64,000 bases of DNA from Haloimpatiens lingqiaonensis (GTDB lineage Bacteria; Bacillota; Clostridia; Clostridiales; Clostridiaceae). The DNA is taken from the NCBI RefSeq assembly GCF_044502415.1, contig NZ_CP172402.1. One strand, 5' to 3'. Of this stretch, positions 25,143 through 34,354 are shown in pieces. The position numbers and the translations under genes were made by a program. The first letter of the stretch is position 1; every line of letters begins with the position of its first letter. Below the pieces are notes generated by a model. The model was not told where the DNA came from. It saw nothing but the letters and a program-made list of their open reading frames with translations, and ran no database searches.

Positions 25143-26801
25143 CTATAGCTTAAATGAACTTTTAAGTGATACTATTCTGTTGAATACTAATTTTTCATCA
25201 GTGGTATATTTTGAGTCTACTGTAAAGAATCCATTTCTAATAAGTTGGAACTTATCTAGTGGCTTGGCATTTTCTACAGCTGTTGGCTCAACAAATCCTT
25301 GTAATATTTCTAGTGAGTTTGGATTTATTTGCTCTAGGAAATTCTTTCCTTCATTTTCTTCTGCATCATCTAATATTAAAGGCTCAAGCAATCTGAATTC
25401 TGCTGGTTTTGCATTTTGAGCATCTACCCAGTGAATAGTTGCTTTAACTTTTCTTCCGGTAAAGCCTGAACCAGATTTTGTTTCTGGATCGTAGGTACAG
25501 TGCACCTCTACCACTTCACCATTTTCATTTTTTATAACATCTGTACATTTAACAAAATATGCACCTTTTAATCTTACTTCGTTTCCAGGGAATAATCTAA
25601 AATATTTCTTTACTGGAACTTCCATGAAATCTTCTTGTTCTATATATAACTCTCTTGAAAATGGTACAAGTCTCTTTCCTTGAGTTTCATCTTTAGCGTT
25701 GTTTTCTATTTCTAACATTTCTGTTTGATCTTCTGGATAATTTGTAATAACTAATTTTAAAGGTCTCATAATAGCCATTGCTGATGGTGCCTTTAATTGT
25801 AGATCTTCTCTTATGAAGTATTCTAACATTTGAGAATCTACTGTTGAATTAGATTTAGATACACCTATTGCTATACAGAAGTTTCTTATAGCTTCTGATG
25901 TGTATCCTCTTCTTCTTAAGCCTGATATAGTAGGCATTCTTGGGTCATCCCATCCATCAACTATTCCTTCATCAACTAATTGCTTTAACTTTCTTTTACT
26001 CATAACTGTATTAGTCATGTTTAGTCTTGCAAATTCAATTTGTCTAGGAATGGATTCCATTTCACATTCTCTTACAACCCAGTCATATAAAGGTCTGTGG
26101 TCTTCAAATTCTAAAGTACATATGGAGTGAGTTATTCCTTCTATAGCATCTTCTATTGGGTGAGCAAAATCATACATTGGATATATGCACCACTTATCCT
26201 TTGTGTTGTGATGTTCTGCATGGGCAATTCTGTAGATTATAGGATCTCTCATATTTATGTTTGGAGAAGCCATATCTATTTTAGCTCTTAAAACTTTTTC
26301 ACCATCTTTAAATTCACCTTTTCTCATTCTTTCAAATAAGTCAAGATTTTCTTCTATAGTTCTATTTCTATAAGGGCTTTCTTTTCCAGGTTCAGTTAAA
26401 GTCCCTCTATATTTTCTCATTTCTTCTGCATTTAAATCACAAACATAAGCTAATCCCTTTTTTATTAAAAGAACTGCTTTTTCATACATTGTGTCAAAAT
26501 AATTTGATGCAAAAAATATATCATCCCAGTTACCACCAAGCCATTTTACATCTTCTTTAATTGATTCAACGTATTCAGTATCTTCTTTAGTAGGGTTTGT
26601 ATCATCAAATCTTAAATTAAATTTTCCATTAAATTCTCTTGCTAATCCTGAATTTAAAACTATTGATTTAGCATGGCCTACATGTAAATAACCATTTGGC
26701 TCTGGAGGAAAACGGGTTACTATTTTATCATGTTTTCCAGTATTTAAATCTTCAATAATTATATTTCTTATGAAGTTAGATGAATTAATTTCATTAGACA
26801 T
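25143..26801 (-). CDS. glnS: Glutaminyl-tRNA synthetase
   Basis: A 552-residue class I synthetase charging tRNA-Gln with glutamine in the cytosol. The start of the catalytic domain shows FPPEPNGYLHVGHAKS (HIGH motif HVGH), distinctive for GlnRS against GluRS; the KMSKS loop is VMSKRK near residue 270; the anticodon-binding beta-barrels fill the C-terminus, with GFTGRKVKATIHWVD. Length equals the bacterial norm. GAGGAGAGGAAAAAAT precedes the ATG. Many Clostridia form Gln-tRNA through GatCAB instead, so direct GlnRS here is informative. No T-box is visible upstream. Confidence 0.96.
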   Translation of the reverse strand: MSNEINSSNFIRNIIIEDLNTGKHDKIVTRFPPEPNGYLHVGHAKSIVLNSGLAREFNGKFNLRFDDTNPTKEDTEYVESIKEDVKWLGGNWDDIFFASNYFDTMYEKAVLLIKKGLAYVCDLNAEEMRKYRGTLTEPGKESPYRNRTIEENLDLFERMRKGEFKDGEKVLRAKIDMASPNINMRDPIIYRIAHAEHHNTKDKWCIYPMYDFAHPIEDAIEGITHSICTLEFEDHRPLYDWVVRECEMESIPRQIEFARLNMTNTVMSKRKLKQLVDEGIVDGWDDPRMPTISGLRRRGYTSEAIRNFCIAIGVSKSNSTVDSQMLEYFIREDLQLKAPSAMAIMRPLKLVITNYPEDQTEMLEIENNAKDETQGKRLVPFSRELYIEQEDFMEVPVKKYFRLFPGNEVRLKGAYFVKCTDVIKNENGEVVEVHCTYDPETKSGSGFTGRKVKATIHWVDAQNAKPAEFRLLEPLILDDAEENEGKNFLEQINPNSLEILQGFVEPTAVENAKPLDKFQLIRNGFFTVDSKYTTDEKLVFNRIVSLKSSFKL

Positions 26802-27144
26802 ATTTTTTCCTCTCCTCTTAATTATTTTTACATATAAAATTCTTGTTATTAAATTATGTTCATTACCGCATATATAATGCTTATTGTTAAAGCTAACCTA
26901 TTCAACTTTCGCAGTTATAAAATATAAAATTTGCAGATAAGTAATGGGATTAGCTAAGAATATTCATGGTACTTATTATCAATTTTAATCTAATATATCT
27001 AAAAAATAAAGTTATTAACTGACCTTTAACAAATAAATTTTAAAATATATATTATTTTTTAATGTAAAATTTTAAATTTAAAATGTAGTTGCATTTACAA
27101 TGAAAATTAAAATTTCTAAAAAATTCCTTAAATTTACATTTTAT
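26802..27144. other. Gene-free spacer between gltX and glnS
   Basis: AT-rich. Near 26907 it contains ATTCAACTTTCGCAGTTATAAAA, a phrase found again near 35926 and, altered, near 63909. No gene is visible; a glnS promoter is expected here but not distinct. Confidence 0.45.
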
Positions 27145-27165
27145 AAAAACCCCAAAGGAGTTTTT
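27145..27165 (-). terminator. Intrinsic terminator of gltX
   Basis: Minus strand AAAAACTCC, TTT, GGGGTTTTT: a 9-bp stem with one G-U pair and a T-run, 51 bases after the gltX stop. Confidence 0.75.
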
Positions 27166-27215
27166 CCTTTATTGTAAATTTTTGATTTTAAATTCTACAT
27201 TTTAATTATCTATAC

Positions 27216-28877
27216 TTATATTTCTAAAAATTTCTCAAATCTTTGTTTTACGTTATCTTTACCTAATATACTCATAATAGTATAAAGATCAGGTGTATTG
27301 CTTCTATGTGATAAAGCTGCTCTTACTGCACCTGCAACATCTGAAATCATACCTTTATATTGATCTGGATTTGCTTTATAGTCTTTTCTATTTGCGCAGT
27401 ATCCTAATTCTAAACCAATTGCTTTTAAATCTTCAAACCACTCTTCTTGACTAGTAACATTAGTATTGTATTTATTCATGTATACTTTTATTACGTCCTT
27501 TGCTGCTTCTAATGTTAATGTCTTTGGTAATTCAACATCTTTAGCAGTTTCTTTATAGAATAATTCATCAAAGAAATAGAATATTTTTTCTTTTACTTCA
27601 TCCCACTTAGCATAGTCTTTTCTTGGTTTTGGGCCTTCTTTATCTATATTAAATATTTCTTTAGACATTTTTTCATTAGCTGTAACCAATCCATACATTT
27701 CTGCATCAAATTCTTTTGCCCAAGCTACATAATTATCATAAACCACATCTGCCTTCATTTTGCAAATAACATTTTTACTTACATCATTTAATTTTACTAT
27801 ATCAAATAAGGCTCCTGATTTACTCATTTTGTCTAAGCTTACTGTGAAGTCATGATAATCAGCTGTAGGATTTTCTTCTCTCCACTGTTCAAAAGTTGAA
27901 TTTATGATATTTAATAAATATTCTATAACTGAAACTGATGGGTATCCAACTTCTTTATAATAAGAAACTGCAGCTTCTGCATCTTTTCTCTTTGATAATT
28001 TTCTCTTTGAACCATTATCATTTTTCATTATTGTTGGCACATGAGCATATAGTGGTAATTCTAAACCTAATACTTCAAATAATTGAATGTGTATAGGCAA
28101 TGAAGATAGCCATTCTTCTCCTCTTATAACATGAGTAGTTCTCATTAAAGCATCATCTACAGCATGTGCAAAATGGTATGTTGGAAGTCCATCACCTTTT
28201 ATTATAACAATATCTTGGTCATTCTCTGGGAATGATATATCCCCTTTTATTAAATCATGAATTTCAACTCTATTTTCTATGTTTCCTGGTGATTTTAATC
28301 TTAATATATATTCTTCTCCTGCTTCTATTTTAGCTATAGCTTCTTCTGCACTTAAATTTCTACACTTAGCATATTCTCCGTAATATCCCGGTGTTATTTT
28401 TTCAGCTACCTGCTTTTCTCTTAAATCTGATAATTCCTCTGGAGTACAGAAGCATGGATAAACTAATCCTTTAGCAATTAAATCCTTTGCAAATGTCTTA
28501 TATATTTCCGCTCTTTGACTTTGTCTGTATGGACCATATTCACCCTTAAAAGTTTCTTGTGCTGTCATACCTTCATTAAAATCCATGCCAAAATTGTGCA
28601 TTGTTTCAATTGTGTCTTCAATGGCACCTTGAACTTCTCTCTTTTGATCTGTGTCTTCTATTCTTAAATAGAAAACCCCTTCACTTTGGCTTGCTAGTCT
28701 TTCATTTATTAAAGCTGTGAATATTCCTCCAATATGTTGAAAACCTGTTGGTGATGGAGCATATCTAGTAACTTTAGCTCCTTCTTTTAAATTTCTCTTT
28801 GGATATTTTTTTATATAATATTCCGGTGTCTTGTCTACATCGGGGAATATTATATTAGATAATTTTTCTAAACTCAT
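27216..28877 (-). CDS. gltX: Glutamyl-tRNA synthetase
   Basis: A 553-residue class I synthetase. It shows RYAPSPTGFQHIGGIF (HIGH region), the zinc-like region YPCFCTPEEL, GDGLPTYHFAHAVDD, and the KMSKS loop KRKLSKRKDAEA. The C-terminal helical anticodon domain is complete. ATG 28877 (MSLEKLSNIIF) was chosen because GGAGGA lies seven bases before it; the longer frame starts 13 codons upstream without a ribosome site. A T-box leader lies 390 bases upstream, so expression should rise when tRNA-Glu is uncharged. Because glnS is adjacent, the enzyme may be discriminating, which I cannot read from sequence. Confidence 0.96.
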   Translation of the reverse strand: MSLEKLSNIIFPDVDKTPEYYIKKYPKRNLKEGAKVTRYAPSPTGFQHIGGIFTALINERLASQSEGVFYLRIEDTDQKREVQGAIEDTIETMHNFGMDFNEGMTAQETFKGEYGPYRQSQRAEIYKTFAKDLIAKGLVYPCFCTPEELSDLREKQVAEKITPGYYGEYAKCRNLSAEEAIAKIEAGEEYILRLKSPGNIENRVEIHDLIKGDISFPENDQDIVIIKGDGLPTYHFAHAVDDALMRTTHVIRGEEWLSSLPIHIQLFEVLGLELPLYAHVPTIMKNDNGSKRKLSKRKDAEAAVSYYKEVGYPSVSVIEYLLNIINSTFEQWREENPTADYHDFTVSLDKMSKSGALFDIVKLNDVSKNVICKMKADVVYDNYVAWAKEFDAEMYGLVTANEKMSKEIFNIDKEGPKPRKDYAKWDEVKEKIFYFFDELFYKETAKDVELPKTLTLEAAKDVIKVYMNKYNTNVTSQEEWFEDLKAIGLELGYCANRKDYKANPDQYKGMISDVAGAVRAALSHRSNTPDLYTIMSILGKDNVKQRFEKFLEI

Positions 28878-29267
28878 TTTTATTTCCTCCTCGTATAATA
28901 AGTTTATAGCAGTCATTTAACTGACTATAAACTTATTTATTTTTATATTTTAGTATAGATAAGAAAGTATCTATGTTTTTCTGTGGGGATTCTCCCAATT
29001 CCATAGTTGCTGTCTATTCTACTTTCCAATCTGTACAGATTTCATTTAACTGTTTATAAAGGAATTTCCTAATGTTAAAATAGTCCTAACGGAACTTTAG
29101 CAAAGGTTACTGCTTTTTTCCTCCTGCAAAACTTATTGTTATTGCCTTTTTTTAAGCTCGTAAAAACAATAATTATTTTTTCTTATTGACTTTTATTATT
29201 GATTTTTATTATTAACTTTTATTATTGATTTTTCTTAGCTGGACTTAATATATTCCTTACTAAATAT
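28878..29267 (-). other. Long transcribed gap between T-box terminator and gltX
   Basis: About 390 bases lie downstream of the attenuator and before the gltX ribosome site. The minus strand includes GGAATTGGGAGAATCCCC and CCGTTAGGACTATTTTAAC with local pairing, but no second T-box motif or other riboswitch that I recognise. Confidence 0.4.
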
Positions 29268-29530
29268 AAAAAAACTTCCGTCCTAAAACATTAGAACGAA
29301 AGCTACTTCCGCGTTACCACCTAAATTGGTTAATTAAACTTAACCCACTCATTATCTCTATATGGGGAGACCCCCTAAACCTACTACGCAATAAGGCTTT
29401 CAGTTTAAGCTCCAGAGCTTCTTTCTATAGAATCAAATATTAGGCTTGCACCCTCCCTAACTCGCTTTAAATTAATTTCTATATACTCTTCTCCTTCAAT
29501 GCATTTATCAATATTATTATTTTCAAAATA
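29268..29530 (-). ncRNA. T-box leader of gltX with attenuator
   Basis: The minus strand has a Stem I region (AAGCGAGTTAGGGAGGGTGC), the T-box core TTTAGGTGGTAACGCGG, and a terminator CTTTCGTTCTAA...TTTAGGACGGAAGTTTTTTT at 29268-29305. A GAA triplet in AAACTGAAAGCC (near 29395) at the expected 3' side of Stem I would specify glutamate, matching gltX; that assignment is tentative without folding. Confidence 0.9.
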
Positions 29531-29537
29531 TAGTACT

Positions 29538-29566
29538 ATTATACCTATACCGCTGATTATTGTAAA
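29538..29566 (-). promoter_or_regulatory. Sigma-A promoter of the gltX T-box leader
   Basis: TTTACA (29566-29561), a 17-base spacer and TATAAT (29543-29538) on the minus strand: near-consensus spacing, placing the transcript start near 29530, just before Stem I. Confidence 0.85.
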
Positions 29567-29675
29567 TAGTATAGCTATATTTTTATTAATCAATCCAAAA
29601 TTAGCTTTTGTTTATTTATTTTTTTACTAGCTGTAATGTAAAAAACGCCATAGATTCAAACATTAAAACTAAAAA

Positions 29676-29707
29676 GACTATCAAAAATATAGGTGATAGT
29701 TTTTTTC
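29676..29707 (+). terminator. Terminator-like hairpin upstream of the DUF4317 gene
   Basis: ACTATCA, ten bases, TGATAGT followed by T7 on the plus strand. No plus-strand gene ends here, so it may shield the divergent promoters or end a short unknown RNA. Confidence 0.45.
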
Positions 29708-29955
29708 CAGTGGTTGAGTGTTGTACATATTTCAAGCATTGCTAACACTTATTAAAAGAATACTTACTGCCTATGATTTATACATGGTTTGCGTTAAAAT
29801 TTTCTAATAAAATCTTTAATTAATAGAGGAAAAATACTATACTTAATAGTATTATAGTATTTAATGCCACCTATTAAACCCTTACATCCTCCGAGATAAA
29901 CAACGGAAGTTTTACGGGTTTCTTAATAAATATGAAAAATTAGAGAGGTTTTTAT

Positions 29956-31281
29956 ATGAGAAAAAAAGATATACTTGAATTAAAAAAACGTTTAAAAAAA
30001 GATCATTGCACCTTCACTAAACTGTGTGGTTGCTATGTTAATGGTGAAAAAAATATTATTTTAAATTTTAGAGAAAGCTTTTTAAATTTAGATGAGGATG
30101 AGTACTTTAAGTATTTAGAAATTGCTAAAAAAGTTCTCTCTGGAACTATTGGCAATAATATTTTAGAACTTAATTTTCCACTAAATGAGAATCTTGAAAA
30201 TGAAAAACAACTTTCTCTTATTAAGCTTAAAAGAAGTCAATTAAAAGATGATGCCTTGCTTCAAGATTTTTATAAATCTATTATAGATAACTATGATTAT
30301 ACTGGTAATTTTTTAATACTAGTTTTTCATGATGCTTATGATGTTATTACTAAAACTAATGATAATGCTAAGATAGATGAGTCTGAAGAAGTTTATGAGT
30401 ATATTTTATGTGCAATATGTCCTGTTTCACTTTCAGATCCTGGGCTTAGATATTTTGAAGAAGAAAAGAAAATAAAGGCACGTATTAGAGATTGGGTGGT
30501 TAATGTTCCTACCCTTGGCTTTGTGTTTCCTGCTTTTATTGATCGTAGTTCAGACGTTAACGCTATTATGTACTACACTAAAAATGCAAAGGATCCACAT
30601 CCTGAATTAATGGAAAATGCTTTAGGTTGTTCTTCAAAACAAACTGCAACTATACAAAAGGAAACTTTCCAAGCAATTATTAAAGATCATATTAGTACTG
30701 ATGAAAAAGAAGCTGAGAAAACTTTTATGGAAATACAAGAAAACCTAAATAGTATGATAGATGAATACAATGAAATGTATGGTGATACAGATGCCGAACC
30801 TATAACCTTAACACAAAAGGAGATACAAAATCTTCTAATAGAAAGCGGAGTTCCTGAAGAAGTTACTACTAAAATTGAAAAATCTTATGTAGAAAGCTTT
30901 GGTGAAGACCTGCCTTTAGCCGATAATTTAATTGACCAAAAGGCACTTAAGGCCAATGCTCAAAGAAAAAAGGAAGAACAGCTTGAAAAGCAAGTAGAAA
31001 TACTTCAAACTAGACTTAAAGAAGTTAAACAAGAGGCAGCTGTAGATAATGAGGATGTCTTGTCTACAGAAATTAATGATGATAATGTGGTATCAGAAGA
31101 AGCTGACGATACAAATTCAGAAGATAATAAAGTTACTTCTGACTATGACGTTATACTTCAAGTAAAACCTGAAAAAATACCTCAAATAAAATCTCAAATA
31201 ATTGATGGTCAAAAATGCATAGTTATTCCTATTAATGAGGATGAACAAGCTACAGTTAATGGCCTGGATGATTTGGTTTAA
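29956..31281 (+). CDS. DUF4317 family protein
   Basis: A 441-residue protein with the DUF4317 hallmark start MRKKDILELKKRLKKDHCTF, CGCYVNGEKNII, and the central YTGNFLILVFHDAYDV and DWVVNVPTLGFVFPAFIDR. The C-terminal third is acidic with a coiled-coil-like stretch (AQRKKEEQLEKQVEILQTRL). No signal peptide or membrane segment, so cytosolic. It stands alone on the plus strand between the gltX leader and a terminator. AGAGAGG precedes the ATG. I know no established function for the family. Confidence 0.85.
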   Translation: MRKKDILELKKRLKKDHCTFTKLCGCYVNGEKNIILNFRESFLNLDEDEYFKYLEIAKKVLSGTIGNNILELNFPLNENLENEKQLSLIKLKRSQLKDDALLQDFYKSIIDNYDYTGNFLILVFHDAYDVITKTNDNAKIDESEEVYEYILCAICPVSLSDPGLRYFEEEKKIKARIRDWVVNVPTLGFVFPAFIDRSSDVNAIMYYTKNAKDPHPELMENALGCSSKQTATIQKETFQAIIKDHISTDEKEAEKTFMEIQENLNSMIDEYNEMYGDTDAEPITLTQKEIQNLLIESGVPEEVTTKIEKSYVESFGEDLPLADNLIDQKALKANAQRKKEEQLEKQVEILQTRLKEVKQEAAVDNEDVLSTEINDDNVVSEEADDTNSEDNKVTSDYDVILQVKPEKIPQIKSQIIDGQKCIVIPINEDEQATVNGLDDLV

Positions 31282-31288
31282 ATTATAT

Positions 31289-31340
31289 AAACTTCACTTA
31301 TTTATGGTACGGTTCTCCGTAACTACTCCAAGTGAAGTTT
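31289..31340 (+). terminator. Intrinsic terminator of the DUF4317 gene
   Basis: AAACTTCACTT and AAGTGAAGTTTTT pair over 11 bp across a 30-base loop, starting eight bases after the stop. Confidence 0.8.
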
Positions 31341-31380
31341 TTCCATTTTATTCTTGTGTATATATTCTACATAAATATGG

Positions 31381-31386
31381 TATAAT
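31381..31386 (+). promoter_or_regulatory. Extended -10 promoter before a small ORF
   Basis: TATGGTATAAT carries TGn-TATAAT. The transcript would start near 31393 and include a GGAGG/CCTCC hairpin (about 31425-31450) ahead of the small ORF. Confidence 0.55.
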
Positions 31387-31500
31387 TCTAAAGTAATATT
31401 TTGAAATCCGTAGTAGGATGGCTGCGGAGGTTTTGAACATTTTATCCTCCTTGGACTATTGGTGAATATATCATCATAGTTAGGGGGGGTGGTATTGGAT

Positions 31501-31662
31501 ATGCTAGAATTAACTATAAAAAGCTTTGTTACTATTTATATCATTAAATTAGTTTTAAAACATAATCTTTTTATTTCTAAGTTAATTATCAAGATTAAAT
31601 TTCTTGGTATTCATATAGAACTTAATGGCAAAGAGAAAAAGCACCCATCCGACCAAGAATAG
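31501..31662 (+). CDS. Small hydrophobic protein, possible type I toxin
   Basis: 53 codons: a hydrophobic segment with lysines (SFVTIYIIKLVLKHNLFIS), then KLIIKIKFLGIHIEL and a charged tail KEKKHPSDQE. A strong purine-rich site (AGGGGGGGTGG) lies eight bases before the ATG, an extended -10 promoter lies 115 bases upstream, and a GGAGG/CCTCC hairpin sits in the leader. A hairpin GCTTAGTG/CACTAAGC follows at about 31735-31758. I do not recognise the family. Size, hydrophobicity, structured leader and isolated position resemble type I toxin mRNAs, but an antisense RNA is not demonstrated. It could also be an ordinary small membrane protein. Confidence 0.45.
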   Translation: MLELTIKSFVTIYIIKLVLKHNLFISKLIIKIKFLGIHIELNGKEKKHPSDQE

Positions 31663-31734
31663 TGCTTAACTCTTAATTAAATCTCTATTTAATTCATCCA
31701 ATAGCCCTAAAACAAAATAAATGTTCTAAGGATT

Positions 31735-31762
31735 GCTTAGTGTTACCAGCACTAAGCCTTTC
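31735..31762 (+). terminator. Hairpin after the small ORF
   Basis: GCTTAGTG and CACTAAGC pair over 8 bp across a seven-base loop, followed by CTTTCTT. It is consistent with a terminator of the small transcript. Confidence 0.5.
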
Positions 31763-31890
31763 TTGCTAGAATTCTTAGAAATTTTATTTCTTTAGAATTC
31801 TGCACTCCTCAGCTCGCCTAAGTGAGTTTCTTATTTATATTATATCAAATTTTTATAAAAAATAAACCTAAATAATTGTTATATTTAAAA

Positions 31891-32075
31891 ATGTCCGCCT
31901 TAGCAATATATAAATTAGCAGTAATATCAGATGCCTGGCCCTCCTTAGAAAATGTCTTTAAACAAGCAGGCTTAAGGGATTACTTTTCATCATTTGTCAT
32001 ATCTTCTCAAAAGGGGGGTGCAAAATCCCATAAATTAATATATAAAACATCATTCAAATTAAATGCTTTCTGTTT
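31891..32075 (+). pseudogene. Fragment of a HAD-family hydrolase
   Basis: The frame encodes KLAVISDAWPSLENVFKQAG then LRDYFSSFVISS and KGGAKSHKLIYKT, which follows the HAD pattern from motif II (the Ser after ISDxxPS) into the motif III region. Motif I upstream and the acidic motif IV downstream are missing, and no ribosome site precedes the ATG. The frame then runs into unrelated Phe/Tyr-rich sequence. It reads as a decayed central piece of a gene of about 220 residues. Confidence 0.6.
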
Positions 32076-32167
32076 TTTCTCTTTTATCTTTTATTTTTAC
32101 ATATATATTATATAATAAATATAATAAATATATTAAGATAATATATTTTAGGAGGCTTTATTTTTTT

Positions 32168-32632
32168 ATGAACAATAAACTAACTGAAGAAAATATGAAA
32201 AAATTAGAAGAAGAATTAGAATATAGAATGACTGTAAAGAGAGCTCAAATTGCAAAAGAAAAATTAGAAGCTGCTGCCCATGGTGATAGATCTGAAAACG
32301 CTGAGTATAAAGAAGCTTGTGCAAATTATAGAGAAAATGATAATAGAATTCAGTATTTAATGACTATGATTTCCACTGCAACTATAATAGATGAAAATGA
32401 TGTGAATAAATCAATACTAGGAATTAATAGCAAGGCTAGAATTAAATTTGTAGAAGATGATTTTGAAGATGTTATAACATTAGTAACCACTATGGATTTG
32501 GATCCTGAAAATATGCATATAAGTATAGAATCAGATTTAGGCAAGGCCCTATCAGGCAAAAAAGCTGGAGATGTAGTTGAAGTTAATGCCCCCGGAGAAA
32601 AATATTCAGTAGAAGTATTAGAAATACTGTAA
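32168..32632 (+). CDS. GreA/GreB family transcription elongation factor
   Basis: 154 residues. The N-terminal coiled coil (KLTEENMKKLEEELEYRMTV...IAKEKLEAAAHGDRSENAEY) carries the acidic tip typical of Gre factors, which enter the RNA polymerase secondary channel and stimulate cleavage of backtracked RNA. The C-terminal FKBP-like domain ends GKKAGDVVEVNAPGEKYSVEVLEI. ATG 32168 was chosen over a longer frame because AGGAGG lies 12 bases upstream and the start matches family length. It may be a second copy besides a housekeeping greA elsewhere. It stands alone, followed by a terminator. Confidence 0.9.
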   Translation: MNNKLTEENMKKLEEELEYRMTVKRAQIAKEKLEAAAHGDRSENAEYKEACANYRENDNRIQYLMTMISTATIIDENDVNKSILGINSKARIKFVEDDFEDVITLVTTMDLDPENMHISIESDLGKALSGKKAGDVVEVNAPGEKYSVEVLEIL

Positions 32633-32718
32633 TTTTTCATTTATAAGTCAGTATACATTTACGAACCTAGTAGGGATTTATGAGTTAGTATACATTTATG
32701 AGTCTAGCAGGCATTTAC

Positions 32719-32760
32719 GAGTCCAGTAGGCATAACAATTAAGTTTGCCACTGGATTCTC
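32719..32760 (+). terminator. Terminator of the Gre-factor gene
   Basis: GAGTCCAGT.GGCA and TGCC.ACTGGATTC pair around an AT loop, followed by CTTTTAATTTTTT. Just before it (32645-32720) the phrase TAGTATACATTTAYGAG repeats imperfectly. Confidence 0.7.
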
Positions 32761-32789
32761 TTTTAATTTTTTAGATATGTTTTACAATA

Positions 32790-34181
32790 CTATTTTATAT
32801 TTTCAGCAAATCCCTTATTTCTCCACTTTCCTTTTTTAAAGAAAATTGTAGTTATAATAGCTCCTAATGTCCATGAAACAAGCAGTGAAATAAATGTAGA
32901 TTCAGGTCTTCCTGTAGGATATGCTGCACTTCTAGTAAGATAAGCAATTCCATAAGCCACAGGAACACGCACAATAACTGTAGTAATTAGTGAAATCCAC
33001 ATAGGTGTCATTGTATCCCCGGCACCTCTCATAACACCTGATAAACTTTGTGTTACAGCCATTGCAATATACCCAAAGGCTAGAATCTTCATCATATGCA
33101 TGCTTAAGTCAACTAACTCTTTTGTATCTGTAAAAACTCCCATAAGGTATCTTCCAAAAATTAAAATTAAAATCGTTATGGTAGTGGACACTCCAACTGC
33201 AATCATGGTACCATCCTTAGTTCCTTGGTCAACTCTATCCATTTTTCTAGCTCCAATATTTTGTCCTGCATAGGTTGTCATAGCCGTTCCAAAAGTAAAA
33301 TTAGGCATCATTGCAAATCCATCTACACGCATAACTATTACATTACACGCAATAACCATTTCTCCAAAACTATTAGTTAAGGATTGTACAACTATCATAG
33401 CAAGAGAAAATATTGCTTGAGTTAATCCTGATGGCAATCCTAGTTTTATAAGCTTAAGAGAATAGTCCTTTTCAACTTTCAACATTTTTAAATTTAAATC
33501 AAATACACTCCTCATTTTTGATAATTTAATAATACAAAGCACCGCTGATATTCCTTGAGCAACAACAGTTGCAATAGCAACTCCTGGAACTCCCAAACCC
33601 ATACCTGCAACAAACCAAAGGTCCAATATAACATTTAAAATTGTAGAAATAATCAAAAACACAAGTGCAGATACAGAGTCACCTAGCCCACGAAGAACTC
33701 CTGCTAAAATGTTATAGTAAGCAAAGCCTGCAATACCTACGTAATAAATAATAAGGTATTTTGTACACCAATCAATTATAGAAGCTGGGGTTTTTAATAA
33801 TAAAAGCAGTGGACGTGTAACCATAGGTCCTATAATCATTATTATTATAGAAGCAATGGCAGTAAGTGTCATGCAAACACCGATGGTATGAGATAATTGC
33901 TTGCGTTTTTTGGCCCCAAAATATTGTGCAACCATAATCCCTGCTCCTGTGGCAATTCCAACGAAAAGCACAAGCAGAAGGTTTAATATAGGAGCTGCAC
34001 TTCCAACTGCAGCAAGAGCATTATCACCTACATATTTTCCTACAATAATAGAATCAGCTGTGTTATAAAGCTGCTGAGCTACGTTTCCAATTAGCATAGG
34101 TATAGAAAATTCAACAATTCTCTTCCATGGTGTGCCCTCAGTCATATCCTTTGCGGTAAATATTTTTAAAATCTTTTCCAT
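32790..34181 (-). CDS. MATE family efflux transporter
   Basis: 463 residues with 12 hydrophobic segments in two MatE halves: residues about 20-180 (IPMLIGNVAQQLYNTADSIIVGKYVG) and 245-410 (GLPSGLTQAIFSLAMIVVQSL). MATE proteins export cationic drugs or metabolites with sodium or proton antiport. GGGAGGGAGAAAAGT precedes the ATG. It is divergent from the second MATE gene at 34528, with REP-like hairpins in the 350-bp gap. The substrate is unknown. Confidence 0.93.
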   Translation of the reverse strand: MEKILKIFTAKDMTEGTPWKRIVEFSIPMLIGNVAQQLYNTADSIIVGKYVGDNALAAVGSAAPILNLLLVLFVGIATGAGIMVAQYFGAKKRKQLSHTIGVCMTLTAIASIIIMIIGPMVTRPLLLLLKTPASIIDWCTKYLIIYYVGIAGFAYYNILAGVLRGLGDSVSALVFLIISTILNVILDLWFVAGMGLGVPGVAIATVVAQGISAVLCIIKLSKMRSVFDLNLKMLKVEKDYSLKLIKLGLPSGLTQAIFSLAMIVVQSLTNSFGEMVIACNVIVMRVDGFAMMPNFTFGTAMTTYAGQNIGARKMDRVDQGTKDGTMIAVGVSTTITILILIFGRYLMGVFTDTKELVDLSMHMMKILAFGYIAMAVTQSLSGVMRGAGDTMTPMWISLITTVIVRVPVAYGIAYLTRSAAYPTGRPESTFISLLVSWTLGAIITTIFFKKGKWRNKGFAENIK

Positions 34182-34354
34182 ACTTTTCTCCCTCCCTATT
34201 ATTAATTATAACATAACTCTCAGCCAATAATTCTAAATTTCCTCAAAAACATCGATTATTCCTTTTTATACCTTATTTACCGCGTTTTTTCCACTATAGT
34301 GTTGTAAATTCATCGTAAAGCTTTATTTTGCACGGTTTAAGTAATCCTATTACT

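Noticed and set aside
28878..29267. A second T-box before gltX
   Set aside because: No T-box core (GGTGG..AACGCGG-like) sequence and no attenuator with a T-run.
29405..29593. 62-codon minus-strand ORF with a hydrophobic N-terminus
   Set aside because: It overlaps the gltX T-box Stem I and its -35/-10 promoter, and has no credible ribosome site.
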